A stretch of 64,000 nucleotides of DNA, taken from assembly GCF_006364435.1 (NCBI RefSeq), contig NZ_CP040977.1, forward strand, positions 1 through 64,000, in the 5' to 3' direction. Positions 27,131-36,214 of the stretch are shown piece after piece (position 1 is the first letter of the stretch; each line of letters starts with the position of its first letter). This DNA comes from Candidatus Methylopumilus universalis (GTDB lineage Bacteria > Pseudomonadota > Gammaproteobacteria > Burkholderiales > Methylophilaceae). The position numbers and the translations under genes were made by a program. Below the pieces are notes generated by a model that did not search any database, was not told where the DNA came from, and saw only the letters and a list, made by a program, of their open reading frames with translations.

Positions 27131-29749
27131 ATGGCGAGTATCGAACAAGCACAAAAACTTATCTTAGAGCTTTTAAAGGATTTTGAAGAAGACACTTTAG
27201 AAATTTTAAGACATAGCCCCGTCGCCGTGAGGATCATGAGGGTATCTGATCGCCATATCACTTTTGCCAACCCTCGATATATGGAAATGTTTAAAGTCAA
27301 AGAAAAGGATCTTCAAACTTTAACACCTCTTCAGGTATATCAACATAAAGATGATTTTGAGGCGCTCAGTATCCGTATAAACGCCCAAGAAAATATTGTA
27401 GATGAGGTGTTAGCAATGAAAACCCTGACTGGGGATTTATTGCAAGTTATGGGGTCATTTCATCATATGAAATATCTTGATCAAGAGGTTGTTGTTGCAT
27501 GGTTTTACGATGTGACAGCGGCCCATCAGGCAAAACAACTTGCCGAAGATGCGGCAAAAATGAAAAGTGAATTTTTAGCCAACATGAGCCATGAAATTAG
27601 AACTCCTATGAACGGAGTTATAGGAATGGCTCATTTAGCCCTAAAGACAGACTTAAATCCAAGGCAACGAGATTATGTGCTTAAGATTCAGCAGGCAGGC
27701 AAACATCTTTTAGGCATTATTAATGATATTTTAGATTTTTCTAAGATTGAAGCAGGCAAGTTAACTATAGAAGAAGTAAGTTTTGATATTGATGAAATGA
27801 TGTCAAATATATCGAGCATGATTAGCCAAAAATGCTCAGAAAAAAATTTAGAACTTATTTTTAAATTGCCTGGTGATCTTCCTCACAAACTCATTGGCGA
27901 CCCTTTAAGGCTTTCCCAAATTCTTATTAACTATGGAAATAATGCAATTAAATTCACAGAAAAAGGTGAAGTAATAATTTCGGCAGACATTCTTGAACAA
28001 GATGACGAAACTATTTTTCTAAAATTTAATGTTTCTGATACAGGCATTGGATTAACGCCAGAACAAAAAGGGAAATTATTTCAGTCATTTCAGCAAGCTG
28101 ATACTTCGACCTCGCGTAAATTTGGTGGCACCGGTTTAGGGCTTGCCATATCAAAACAGTTAGCCAATCTGATGGGGGGTGACGTAGGTGTTGATAGTGA
28201 ATTTGGCAGAGGTAGTACATTTTGGTTTACGGCTAAATTTAAACTCGATAAAACCATAACAAAGAGAGTTTTATTTAAAGAGGATTTAAGTAGTAAATCT
28301 GTTTTAGTGATTGACGATAATGAGTCTGCAAGATTAATCATTGAAGATATGTTAATTGCAATGTCACTTAAGGTGGTTGCATCAGAATCAGCAGAAAAAG
28401 GCTTGCAAGCAATTATTGACGCGGATAAACAAGGGTCACCTTTTGATATGATTTTTGTTGACTGGCATATGCCAGCAGGAATGAACGGTATCGAATTTGT
28501 GAAAGCATTAAAAAAATTGATTATTAGCAAAAAACCACCGTGTGTTCTTGTAACGGGTTATGCAAAAGATGACGTAATAAATGATGCAACAATTGAAGGC
28601 ATAGAGCATGTGATCGCCAAACCAATTAATGCTTCTTTACTATTTGAAACTATCTTAAGTATTTTCAATTTAGAAGCCCCAGAACATAACGCACAAAAAA
28701 CTCATAGCAACCATACAAAAATAGATCTCAATAGCCTTAAGGGCGCAAGAATACTCCTTGCAGAAGATAATTTACTCAATCAACAGATTGCAACTGAGAT
28801 ATTAGAAGATGAAGGATTTGTTGTAGAAATAGCAAACAATGGGCAAGAGGCTGTCAATATGGCAAATAAATCTCAATACGATATTGTGTTAATGGATATG
28901 CAAATGCCTATTATGGACGGACTTGAAGCAACGAAAACAATCCGCCAAAAATTTTCTAATAATGCTTTACCTATTTTAGCAATGACAGCTAACGCATCTG
29001 ATGCAGACAGATATAAGTGTTTAGAAGCGGGGATGAATGCTCATATTACAAAGCCTATTGATCCAAATTTATTGTTTGCTGGACTAGCTAAATGGATTAA
29101 GGGAAAAAATTCAAATCTAATAAATGATGAAAAGACCGTAATCAGCGCAAAAGAAGAAATACAGGTTCCAGAAATTAATGGGGTAGATTCTCGTTTAGGA
29201 CTTCAGGTTGCGGCAGGGAAAGTTTCTCTCTATATAAAAATGTTAAAAACATTTTCTGCTGATCAAATAAATGCAGTGAGTGATATTAAAAGGGCTCTAG
29301 ATATAAGTGATTATTTAACAGCTCAAAGAGTAGCTCATACTCTCAAAGGAACATGTGGCAGCATAGGCGCAACTGAAATACAAAAAATAGCAGGTGAAGT
29401 TGAAGGTCAATGTCTGGACAAAATACCACTTGAGAAAATTATTAAAAATCTTGACCTAATTCAGCCTAAATTAATAAGCATTATTGATAGCATTAAAAAA
29501 ACTTTGCCCGAGGATAAAAAATTAACTTCAATAACAATCTTTGACGATAGCCAAATTAAACTATTAATTAATAAATTATCAGAATTATTAGCAAACGACG
29601 ATACTGAGGCAAATGATTTGCTTGAAAAGTCACAAGACGTTTTTATCCAATATTTTGGCAAAGAAATGTTTAGTAAAATTTCTGATGCATTACGAAATTT
29701 TGATTTCGAATCAGCATTAAATTTAGCAAATGAAAAGTTAGTTAAATAA
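27131..29749 (+). CDS. Cytoplasmic hybrid sensor histidine kinase (PAS-HisKA-HATPase-REC-REC-Hpt)
   Basis: From this ATG the protein has 872 residues. The order is a PAS-like domain (about 25-135), HisKA with phospho-acceptor motif [12 protein letters not shown], HATPase with N-box [11 protein letters not shown] and G-boxes DTGIGL and [10 protein letters not shown], a receiver (VLVIDDNES, phospho-Asp in FVDWHMP), a second receiver ([21 protein letters not shown]), and a C-terminal Hpt with [10 protein letters not shown]. No membrane segment is present, so the sensor is cytoplasmic. A TTG at 27095 would add 12 residues, but GAGAAAATT before the ATG favours 27131. It overlaps the REC-PP2C gene (TAATG). 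Confidence 0.93.
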   Translation: MASIEQAQKLILELLKDFEEDTLEILRHSPVAVRIMRVSDRHITFANPRYMEMFKVKEKDLQTLTPLQVYQHKDDFEALSIRINAQENIVDEVLAMKTLTGDLLQVMGSFHHMKYLDQEVVVAWFYDVTAAHQAKQLAEDAAKMKSEFLANMSHEIRTPMNGVIGMAHLALKTDLNPRQRDYVLKIQQAGKHLLGIINDILDFSKIEAGKLTIEEVSFDIDEMMSNISSMISQKCSEKNLELIFKLPGDLPHKLIGDPLRLSQILINYGNNAIKFTEKGEVIISADILEQDDETIFLKFNVSDTGIGLTPEQKGKLFQSFQQADTSTSRKFGGTGLGLAISKQLANLMGGDVGVDSEFGRGSTFWFTAKFKLDKTITKRVLFKEDLSSKSVLVIDDNESARLIIEDMLIAMSLKVVASESAEKGLQAIIDADKQGSPFDMIFVDWHMPAGMNGIEFVKALKKLIISKKPPCVLVTGYAKDDVINDATIEGIEHVIAKPINASLLFETILSIFNLEAPEHNAQKTHSNHTKIDLNSLKGARILLAEDNLLNQQIATEILEDEGFVVEIANNGQEAVNMANKSQYDIVLMDMQMPIMDGLEATKTIRQKFSNNALPILAMTANASDADRYKCLEAGMNAHITKPIDPNLLFAGLAKWIKGKNSNLINDEKTVISAKEEIQVPEINGVDSRLGLQVAAGKVSLYIKMLKTFSADQINAVSDIKRALDISDYLTAQRVAHTLKGTCGSIGATEIQKIAGEVEGQCLDKIPLEKIIKNLDLIQPKLISIIDSIKKTLPEDKKLTSITIFDDSQIKLLINKLSELLANDDTEANDLLEKSQDVFIQYFGKEMFSKISDALRNFDFESALNLANEKLVK

Positions 29750-30906
29750 TGATTACAAAATCAACTATATTGGTGGTAGATGATACACCGGCTAATCTTC
29801 AATTAATGAGTGGGCTCCTCCAGGATGACTACAAAGTAAAAGCAGCAACAAGCGGCGAAAAAGCTTTAAAAATTGCTTTTACAGATCCGCAGCCAGATCT
29901 TATTTTATTGGATATCATGATGCCAGAAATGGATGGTTATGAAGTTTGTAAGCGGCTTAAGGCAGATGAAAAAACTAATCAAATACCTATTATATTTCTA
30001 ACCGCTAAGGCGGAAACACAGGATGAAGCATTAGGTCTTTCATTAGGGGCTGTCGATTACATTACAAAACCTGTAAGCCCTCCAATTGCTATAGCTAGAA
30101 TAAAAACGCATATTGAACTTTATCGCCAAAAAAGAGAATTAATTGAAAGTCAGCGATTACTTGCAGAAGAAATTAATGAGGCAGCTATCTATATTAGGAG
30201 TTTATTGCCATTACCATTAGAAGGAAAAGTGAAAACTTCTTGGCAACATATCCCGTGTTCATCTCTTGGAGGTGATGCTCTTGGATATCACTGGATTGAT
30301 GAAGAGCACTTAGGTATATACTTAGTGGATGTTTGTGGTCATGGCGTAGGAGCCGCAATCTTATGCATATCCGCTATCAATGCGATTCGTTCACAATCTC
30401 TCACAGATACAAATTTTAAGAGCCCAGCTTCTGTTTTAAAGGGCTTAAATGAAGCCTTTCCCATGGAAGATCAGAATAATAAATATTTTACTATCTGGTA
30501 TGGCGTCTATCATAAGAAAAATCATGAATTAATTTTTTCAAGTGCTGGTCATCCTCATGCAATTTTATTTACGGGAAGTGATTTAAATAATAAAACACTT
30601 AAAACTTTAACTTCTGGAGGATTGGCAATTGGTATGATGGGAGATATCATTTTTAATGAAACTATTGTGCCATTAAATAATTTCAATAAGCTTTATGTGT
30701 TTAGTGATGGAGTTTACGAAATTACACAAAAAGATGGCAAAGAAATGAACTTAGATGACTATACCCAGCTTATGAAAGAGTATTTTAGTGATTTGGAATT
30801 GCTTGAATCAGAAAAAGTTTTAGAAAAAATTAAAAGCTTAAAAAATGAAATCGGACCATTTGATGATGATTTCTCCCTTGTTGAATTAATTATTAACGCT
30901 ACTTAA
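29749..30906 (+). CDS. Response regulator with PP2C/SpoIIE phosphatase output (RsbU-like)
   Basis: The 385-residue protein joins a receiver (1-125, VDDTPANLQ with phospho-Asp in LLDIMMPEMDG and the LTAKAE switch motif) to a PP2C-type serine phosphatase (about 150-385) with the metal-binding GGDALGY and DVCGHGVGAA motifs and a late DGVYE. Such proteins dephosphorylate STAS antagonists. The upstream hybrid kinase, overlapping by one base, is the obvious phosphodonor through its Hpt domain, and the STAS protein at 23.8-24.1 kb is the probable substrate. This makes it the bridge between phosphorelay and partner switching. Confidence 0.92.
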   Translation: MITKSTILVVDDTPANLQLMSGLLQDDYKVKAATSGEKALKIAFTDPQPDLILLDIMMPEMDGYEVCKRLKADEKTNQIPIIFLTAKAETQDEALGLSLGAVDYITKPVSPPIAIARIKTHIELYRQKRELIESQRLLAEEINEAAIYIRSLLPLPLEGKVKTSWQHIPCSSLGGDALGYHWIDEEHLGIYLVDVCGHGVGAAILCISAINAIRSQSLTDTNFKSPASVLKGLNEAFPMEDQNNKYFTIWYGVYHKKNHELIFSSAGHPHAILFTGSDLNNKTLKTLTSGGLAIGMMGDIIFNETIVPLNNFNKLYVFSDGVYEITQKDGKEMNLDDYTQLMKEYFSDLELLESEKVLEKIKSLKNEIGPFDDDFSLVELIINAT

Positions 30907-30909
30907 AAT

Positions 30910-32427
30910 ATGATAAAAATATTTTTACTTATTTTTTATCTCCTTCTTTCTTTACAAGCTAACGCGAATGAAGAAATGCAGCCTATTGCTAATCTCGAAG
31001 ATCTTAAAAATAAAAAAATTGGAGTCATGCTGGGATCAACGCATGATGCATTTGCTCACAAACAATATCCTGAAGCTGATATTCTGCAGTACAAAAGTCC
31101 TGCTGATGTTCTGCTAGGAGTGAAATCAGGAAAAGTTGATGTGGGTATATACAATAGTGTTTCACTCACAGAAATATTAAAACTAAATCCTGACTTAGGT
31201 GTAATAGATAAGCCTTTTGAATTTAGCCCTGTAGGTTTTGGTTTTAATAAAAAAAATGTCGAGTTACATGCGCAATTTAATACTTTCTTTCAAACTATAA
31301 AAGATAGCGGTGTCTATGCAGACATGATTGAAAGGTGGACTAAAAAAGGCATTACTGATATGCCTAAAATAGATACTCCAAATAAAAATGGTTTATTGGT
31401 GGCAGGCCATATAAGTGACGGTGGACTCCCATTTGTTACCTTACGCAATAATGAAAATATTGGTTTGAACATTGAGCTTGCCAAAAGATTTGCTGCATAC
31501 CTAGGTAAAGATATTCGATTTGACGATATGGAGTTTGGCGGGCTTATTCCTTCTCTCAATACAGGTAAAATTGATTTTATTGCTGTTACTTTGATGTTTA
31601 CAGAGGAGCGAAAACAAAAAATTAATTTTGGAGAACCTTATTATGAAATTGGAATGAGTGCTTTTGCGCTCAAAAAAAATATAGCTGCCTTTAAGCAGGA
31701 AAAAAAGAATGATTCAAACGCGCCAACATTTCTAGAGGGGCTAGCAAATAACTTTCAAAGTAATTTAATTCAAGAAAAGCGTTATTTACTTCTTTGGGAT
31801 GGATTAAAAACCACAATCATTATTTCAATTTTAGCAACAATTTTTGGTACTTTTTTGGGAGGTATAGTTTGCTTCTTAAGGATGTCAAAAAATAAATTCC
31901 TCAATATTCCTGCGAAGATATATATCAGTATTTTAAGAGGCACCCCAGTTCTTGTAATATTGATGATTATCTTTTATGTGGTGTTTGCATCAGTAAATAT
32001 TAATCCTATTATTGTTGCAACCATTGCATTTGGAATGAATTGTGGTGCTTATGCTGCTGAAATCTTTAGAAGTGGTATTGAAGGAATAGAAAAAGGCCAA
32101 ACGGAAGCAGGCATTGCTATGGGGTTTAATAAAATAAAAACCTTCATTTATATTATCCTTCCCCAAACCATTAGAAGAATTCTTCCAATTTATAAAGGTG
32201 AAATTATCACATTAGTCAAAATGACTTCAATTGTTGGTTATATTGCGGTCCAAGACTTAACTAAAGCGAGTGATATTATAAGAAGTCGAACATTTGATGC
32301 ATTTTTCCCATTAATTTTGATTGCAATTTTGTATTTCCTAATCTCATTAATTCTCATCCAATCTTTAGATTATCTTGAAAAAATTACAGATCCAAAATAT
32401 AAACGTAAAGTTAAAACGAAATCATGA
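30910..32427 (+). CDS. Polar amino acid ABC transporter: substrate-binding domain fused to permease
   Basis: The 505-residue protein has a signal peptide (1-19), a binding region (about 27-256) and a HisM/GlnP-type permease (about 297-490) with the EAA loop motif [12 protein letters not shown]. In the binding region, the lobe-2-like half comes first (27-148: [20 protein letters not shown], ending in ERWTKKG) and the lobe-1-like half second (160-256: [45 protein letters not shown]). Ordinary family members have the opposite order, so this looks circularly permuted. It starts three bases after the phosphatase gene and overlaps the ATPase gene (ATGA). Confidence 0.88.
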   Translation: MIKIFLLIFYLLLSLQANANEEMQPIANLEDLKNKKIGVMLGSTHDAFAHKQYPEADILQYKSPADVLLGVKSGKVDVGIYNSVSLTEILKLNPDLGVIDKPFEFSPVGFGFNKKNVELHAQFNTFFQTIKDSGVYADMIERWTKKGITDMPKIDTPNKNGLLVAGHISDGGLPFVTLRNNENIGLNIELAKRFAAYLGKDIRFDDMEFGGLIPSLNTGKIDFIAVTLMFTEERKQKINFGEPYYEIGMSAFALKKNIAAFKQEKKNDSNAPTFLEGLANNFQSNLIQEKRYLLLWDGLKTTIIISILATIFGTFLGGIVCFLRMSKNKFLNIPAKIYISILRGTPVLVILMIIFYVVFASVNINPIIVATIAFGMNCGAYAAEIFRSGIEGIEKGQTEAGIAMGFNKIKTFIYIILPQTIRRILPIYKGEIITLVKMTSIVGYIAVQDLTKASDIIRSRTFDAFFPLILIAILYFLISLILIQSLDYLEKITDPKYKRKVKTKS

Positions 32428-33512
32428 TTAAAGTTGAAAATCTTTCTAAAAAATACGGCGATCTAGTTGTATTAAAAAATATTTCTACAGAAATAAAAAA
32501 AGGCGAGGTTGTCTCAATTATTGGACCATCTGGCACCGGCAAAAGTACCTTTCTTAGGTGTCTTAACCTTCTTGATGAACCGAGTGGAGGAAGTATTTTT
32601 ATTGATGGCGAAAATATTCTAGATAAAAAGGTTGATGTATCCAAAATACGTCAAAAAATGAATATGGTATTTCAGTCATTTAACTTATTTTCTCATCTGT
32701 CTGTTATAGAAAATCTTACTTTAGGACCCATTAAGCTTAAGGGGATATCTAAAGAAGCAGCAGAAAATAAATCAATGGATCTATTAAGACTCGTTGGACT
32801 CGCTGAAAAAGCAGAAAGCTATCCAGACGAGCTTTCCGGGGGACAAAAGCAGCGTGTTGCCATTGCTCGATGTCTTGCAATGGAGCCAGAAATTATTTTA
32901 TTTGATGAGCCAACTTCAGCCCTTGATCCAACAATGGTAAGCGAAGTGCTATCAGTAATTCGTCGTTTAGCTAAAGAGGGTATGACAATGGCTATTGTCA
33001 CACATGAGATGGCATTCGCGAGGGATGTTTCTAATCGAGTTTTTTATATGGATCAGGGCCTAATATACGAAGAAGGTTCACCAAAGCAAATTTTCGATGC
33101 GCCAAAAAAAGAAAGAACCAAAGTATTTATTAATCGTATTAGAAACCTTGTATCTAAAATAAAAACACAAGATTTTGATTTTTATGCGCTTAACGGAGAA
33201 ATCGAAGGTTTTTGTGAAAAGCAATTAATTTCAAAATTAATGCGAACTAATTTACTTCGAGTAGTTGAAGAACTGCTTATTCTATACAAACCTTACTTAA
33301 GCAAAATTGAATTAGAACTGGAAATTGCTCATTCTGAGAAAACCAATCAACTTTCATTAATTTGCCAAACCAAAGGTAAGAAATTTAATCCATTAGACAA
33401 TAAAGATTTAGAAGATGATATTGGAATAAAAATTATTCGCAAATTTACTGAGGTTGTTGAGTTTAAATGGGCAGACAATCAAAATAGACTAGAGCTATTA
33501 TTTATAAACTAA
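32424..33512 (+). CDS. Polar amino acid ABC transporter ATPase with C-terminal HATPase-like domain
   Basis: Residues 1-240 are a standard HisP/GlnQ-type ATPase: Walker A GPSGTGKS (34-41), Q-loop, signature LSGGQ (137-141), Walker B ILFDEP (158-163) and H-loop His194. Family members normally end near residue 245, but this one has 362 residues. The extra 245-362 segment aligns by eye with the RsbW-like protein at 24.3 kb: VVEELLILY against [20 protein letters not shown] against MTYKDNGIPFN, and [17 protein letters not shown] against GGLGVHYVKTLTDSVEY. The N-box Asn, G1 Asp and glycines are lost, suggesting a non-catalytic binding domain. Confidence 0.9.
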   Translation: MIKVENLSKKYGDLVVLKNISTEIKKGEVVSIIGPSGTGKSTFLRCLNLLDEPSGGSIFIDGENILDKKVDVSKIRQKMNMVFQSFNLFSHLSVIENLTLGPIKLKGISKEAAENKSMDLLRLVGLAEKAESYPDELSGGQKQRVAIARCLAMEPEIILFDEPTSALDPTMVSEVLSVIRRLAKEGMTMAIVTHEMAFARDVSNRVFYMDQGLIYEEGSPKQIFDAPKKERTKVFINRIRNLVSKIKTQDFDFYALNGEIEGFCEKQLISKLMRTNLLRVVEELLILYKPYLSKIELELEIAHSEKTNQLSLICQTKGKKFNPLDNKDLEDDIGIKIIRKFTEVVEFKWADNQNRLELLFIN

Positions 33513-33549
33513 AGCAATAGATCGATTATTGATTAATAGAAAGTAAATC

Positions 33550-34338
33550 ATGAGCAAGCATTTTAAGTTGTTAATTTTTTTTATGTTTGCATTATTTTTA
33601 TCCTTGATAGTAGCAGGGTGCAGCGATAAAGAAAAAGTTGTTATTACCAATATTAAGCAATTAAATGATAAAGAATTTGGAATTCCCACAGGCACAGTCG
33701 CTGATAAGCTTGTGCTGTCAGTATTTCCAAATACAAAATTTCAATATTATAATTCGGTCCTTGATGCAGCTATTGCTGTAAAACAAGGAAAAGTTGATGC
33801 TGCAGCCTATGATGAACCAATATTAAGAAATATAGCAGCAAAAAATCCTGGTTTAATTGTACTTTCCGAAATGATCACCAAGGATGATTACGGATTTGCA
33901 GTTCGTTTAGAAGATAGCGATTTAAAAAATACGATTGATGGAGTTATTAAAGATCTAAAAATAAATGGTGATTATGAGCAGATGCTTAAGCGCTGGTTGC
34001 CAAAAGAAGGGCAGCCCAAAGCAATGCCCCAAATAGAAACAGGCAATAATGGTACATTGAGGTTTGGCACTTCATCAGTTACCGAACCTTTTTCATTTGT
34101 TGATGAATCTCAGAAAGTGGTAGGCATTGATATAGAAATTGCATCACTGGTAGCTAAAAAACTTAATAAAAAATTAGAAATAGTTAATATGGAATTTGGC
34201 TCATTGATTCCAGCATTAGCCTCAAAGAAAGTAGATATGATTGGCGCATGCATTACTATTACTGAAGAACGATCTAAAAAAGTGTTATTTTCCAGCCCAT
34301 ATTACACGGGTGGAATTGCTGCAATTGTAAATAAATAA
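33550..34338 (+). CDS. Polar amino acid-binding lipoprotein with lobe order reversed
   Basis: The 262-residue protein has a lipoprotein signal with lipobox VAGC (Cys24). The mature part reads as a lobe-2-like half first (35-152: IKQLNDKEFGIPTGT, GKVDAAAYDEP, DYGFAVR, MLKRWL), a short linker, then a lobe-1-like half (168-262: LRFGTSSVTEPFSFVD, VGIDIEIASLVAKKL, FGSLIPALASKKVDM, TEERSKKVLFSSPYYTGG). Standard SBP_bac_3 proteins have these halves in the opposite order. It closely parallels the domain fused to the permease upstream. It is the last gene of the five-gene operon starting with the hybrid kinase, 37 bases after the ATPase. Confidence 0.87.
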   Translation: MSKHFKLLIFFMFALFLSLIVAGCSDKEKVVITNIKQLNDKEFGIPTGTVADKLVLSVFPNTKFQYYNSVLDAAIAVKQGKVDAAAYDEPILRNIAAKNPGLIVLSEMITKDDYGFAVRLEDSDLKNTIDGVIKDLKINGDYEQMLKRWLPKEGQPKAMPQIETGNNGTLRFGTSSVTEPFSFVDESQKVVGIDIEIASLVAKKLNKKLEIVNMEFGSLIPALASKKVDMIGACITITEERSKKVLFSSPYYTGGIAAIVNK

Positions 34339-34346
34339 TTATTTAT

Positions 34347-35051
34347 TTAAGATAATAGATGAGCTAAGCCAAAAGCCGCCGAAGAAGCAATGCCACCAAT
34401 CAAAAGGGTTTGCATCGCTGAGCGCCCTTGATTCACCCCTGTAAACCTACCTTTAATCCAACCAAAAAGTACCAGTGCAATACTCGTTGCAATAACTGAC
34501 ATTTTTAGTGCGGACATGATGTCAGATATAAAGAAATAAGGCATCAAGGGAATGAGCCCACCTACAATATAAGAGGTTGCAATAGTGGACGCACTGATCA
34601 TGGCTCTTTTTGGGTCAGGCTTTTCTAAATTTAATTCAAATTTCATCATGAATTTTAGCCAGCGTTCACGATTAGAAGTGATGGACTTAACGACTGTTTT
34701 AAGCGCGCTCCCTTTGAGCCCATATTCTGAAAGTATTTCTTCAACTTCTGAAATTTCACGCTCACGTAAATGTTTAATTTCATAGGCTTCACGTTTTAAT
34801 TCAGAATCATAATGTTCAATATCAGTTTTACCAGCAAGATATCCGCCTAAACCCATTGCAATAGACCCCGCCGCAACTTCGGCTAAGCCTGCTGTTACAA
34901 TAATTGTTGAAGAATCAACAGCTGCAGATAAGCCTGCAGCAAGAGCAAATGGAACAGTAAGGCCATCCGCCATACCAATCACAATATCTCGAACTACTGC
35001 TGTTGAGGTGAAGTGTGTTTCAGAGTGATGCGAATGATGGTCGTTTGACAT
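34347..35051 (-). CDS. VIT1/CCC1-family iron/manganese transporter
   Basis: The 234-residue membrane protein matches the VIT1/CCC1 family: an N-terminal His-rich stretch (HHSHHSETH), the first-helix motif DIVIGMADGLTVPFALAAGL, AAGSIAMGLGGYLAGKTD, then a soluble helical insertion rich in Glu and Lys (about 75-130) and three more membrane helices. Family members move ferrous iron or manganese, usually out of the cytosol. It is transcribed convergently with the ABC transporter operon, only 8 bases from its end, with no clear terminator between. It is probably single-gene. Confidence 0.9.
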   Translation of the reverse strand: MSNDHHSHHSETHFTSTAVVRDIVIGMADGLTVPFALAAGLSAAVDSSTIIVTAGLAEVAAGSIAMGLGGYLAGKTDIEHYDSELKREAYEIKHLREREISEVEEILSEYGLKGSALKTVVKSITSNRERWLKFMMKFELNLEKPDPKRAMISASTIATSYIVGGLIPLMPYFFISDIMSALKMSVIATSIALVLFGWIKGRFTGVNQGRSAMQTLLIGGIASSAAFGLAHLLS

Positions 35052-35135
35052 GAATATCTCTTTAAATTTTATGTTAATGACAGTTAAAAATACTATATAT
35101 TAGATTTTGTAATTTAAATATATAAGGATTAAAAA

Positions 35136-35384
35136 ATGAAACAATGTACCTACAATGTATTAGCTTTATTAGTGTTTGCTTTGTCTTTTTCTTATGTCCC
35201 CACAGCCGCGTTTCAATATCATTGCGTCTATGATGGCGTGACAACTTTTAATGTGCCTATTTTTATATTCCAACAAGTTTTTTTAGCCACAATTCTTTTC
35301 ATCATTGGTCGTTTTGGTTTTAGAGATGGCAAAATGGTCTGCTGGATGTCGTGTAGCCAAAAAAATAAGAAAAAGAAAAAATAG
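35136..35384 (+). CDS. Small two-helix membrane protein with poly-Lys end (82 aa)
   Basis: No family is recognised. The 82-residue product has an N-terminal hydrophobic segment (about 7-27, possibly a signal anchor), a second one (about 42-59), and four cysteines (Cys4, Cys30, Cys69, Cys73), ending in a run of lysines. A purine-rich TAAGGATTAAAAA precedes the ATG, which supports translation. It is divergent from the VIT transporter, 84 bases away, and its stop codon directly abuts the stop of the convergent 46-residue gene. Confidence 0.6.
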   Translation: MKQCTYNVLALLVFALSFSYVPTAAFQYHCVYDGVTTFNVPIFIFQQVFLATILFIIGRFGFRDGKMVCWMSCSQKNKKKKK

Positions 35385-35525
35385 TTAATCAAGTTTAGCT
35401 TTATGTTTTGACTGCCTTTTAAACTTTGTTTTATCTTTTTCCACTTTAGGTTTAAAAGGCAAGTCAGCACGGAAAAGAGCGTAATGTGTCTGAGAGCGCA
35501 GCTTAAGTTTACGGATTTGCTTCAT
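35385..35525 (-). CDS. Small basic protein (46 aa), possibly ArfA-like ribosome rescue factor
   Basis: This short frame encodes 46 residues with about 16 Lys/Arg. It starts six bases after the marC stop codon, so it is probably translated from the same message. The middle segment LPFKPKVEKDKTKFKRQSKHK can be lined up with the conserved ArfA core PLFRQRVEKNKKGKGSY plus RKGKH, allowing a three-residue gap. ArfA recruits RF2 to ribosomes stalled without a stop codon. The match is by eye and short, so the functional name is tentative; that the frame is a real gene is more likely. Confidence 0.5.
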   Translation of the reverse strand: MKQIRKLKLRSQTHYALFRADLPFKPKVEKDKTKFKRQSKHKAKLD

Positions 35526-35531
35526 AAAGCA

Positions 35532-36146
35532 TTACGCAATAATATCTAATACGCCCCGCGTAATAAACTCAATTGCCATAGAACCTAAAAGTAAACCCAT
35601 GATACGGGTAACTATTTTTGTACCTACAGCACCAATCACTCTAGAAATACTTTCAGCAAAACTTAAGGTAAGCCAAATTGTTAGAGATACGAAAATACAT
35701 GGGAGCACTAGAAAAGATAGATTTACAAAATTAGGGGCTTGGTGAGCAGCAATAATCATATTGCTAATCGCCCCGGGCCCTGCTAAGAGAGGAATGCTAA
35801 GTGGGACAAAAGCAATTAATTCTTTTTCTGACTTACTATTTTGTGTAGATTCCATAATTTGATTTCGTCCTAACATCATGTATATGGCCATGATCAGAAG
35901 AAGAATACCGCCGCAAATCTGAAAACTTGGCATAGAAATGCCAAAGATATTTAAGATTTTATCTCCGAGAAAAAGTGAAACTACAAGAATGATAAAGACA
36001 GTTAAAGCTGTCATCTTGGCTACATTTTTTTTATTAATGTTTTTATGTTGACCCGTTAAACTCAAGTAAATCGGCAAGCAACCTGGGGGGTCAACAATTG
36101 CTATCATAGCGATTGTCGTTTTTATTATAAAAGTCCACTCAATCAT
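35532..36146 (-). CDS. MarC family integral membrane protein
   Basis: The 204-residue protein has six membrane helices and MarC-family motifs: an N-terminal IAMIAIVDPPGCLPIYLSLT, the central FQICGGILLLIMAIYMM, and PLSIPLLAGPGAIS. Despite the name, members have no proven role in multiple antibiotic resistance and are sometimes called UPF0056 transporters. A 46-residue basic protein gene follows after six bases. The preceding radical SAM gene on the same strand ends 68 bases upstream. Confidence 0.9.
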   Translation of the reverse strand: MIEWTFIIKTTIAMIAIVDPPGCLPIYLSLTGQHKNINKKNVAKMTALTVFIILVVSLFLGDKILNIFGISMPSFQICGGILLLIMAIYMMLGRNQIMESTQNSKSEKELIAFVPLSIPLLAGPGAISNMIIAAHQAPNFVNLSFLVLPCIFVSLTIWLTLSFAESISRVIGAVGTKIVTRIMGLLLGSMAIEFITRGVLDIIA

Positions 36147-36214
36147 GATTTATTCCTTATTTAAAATGTCATAACGTCTAAGTATGGTTGCAGCAATAAG
36201 CACGCAAATAACTC

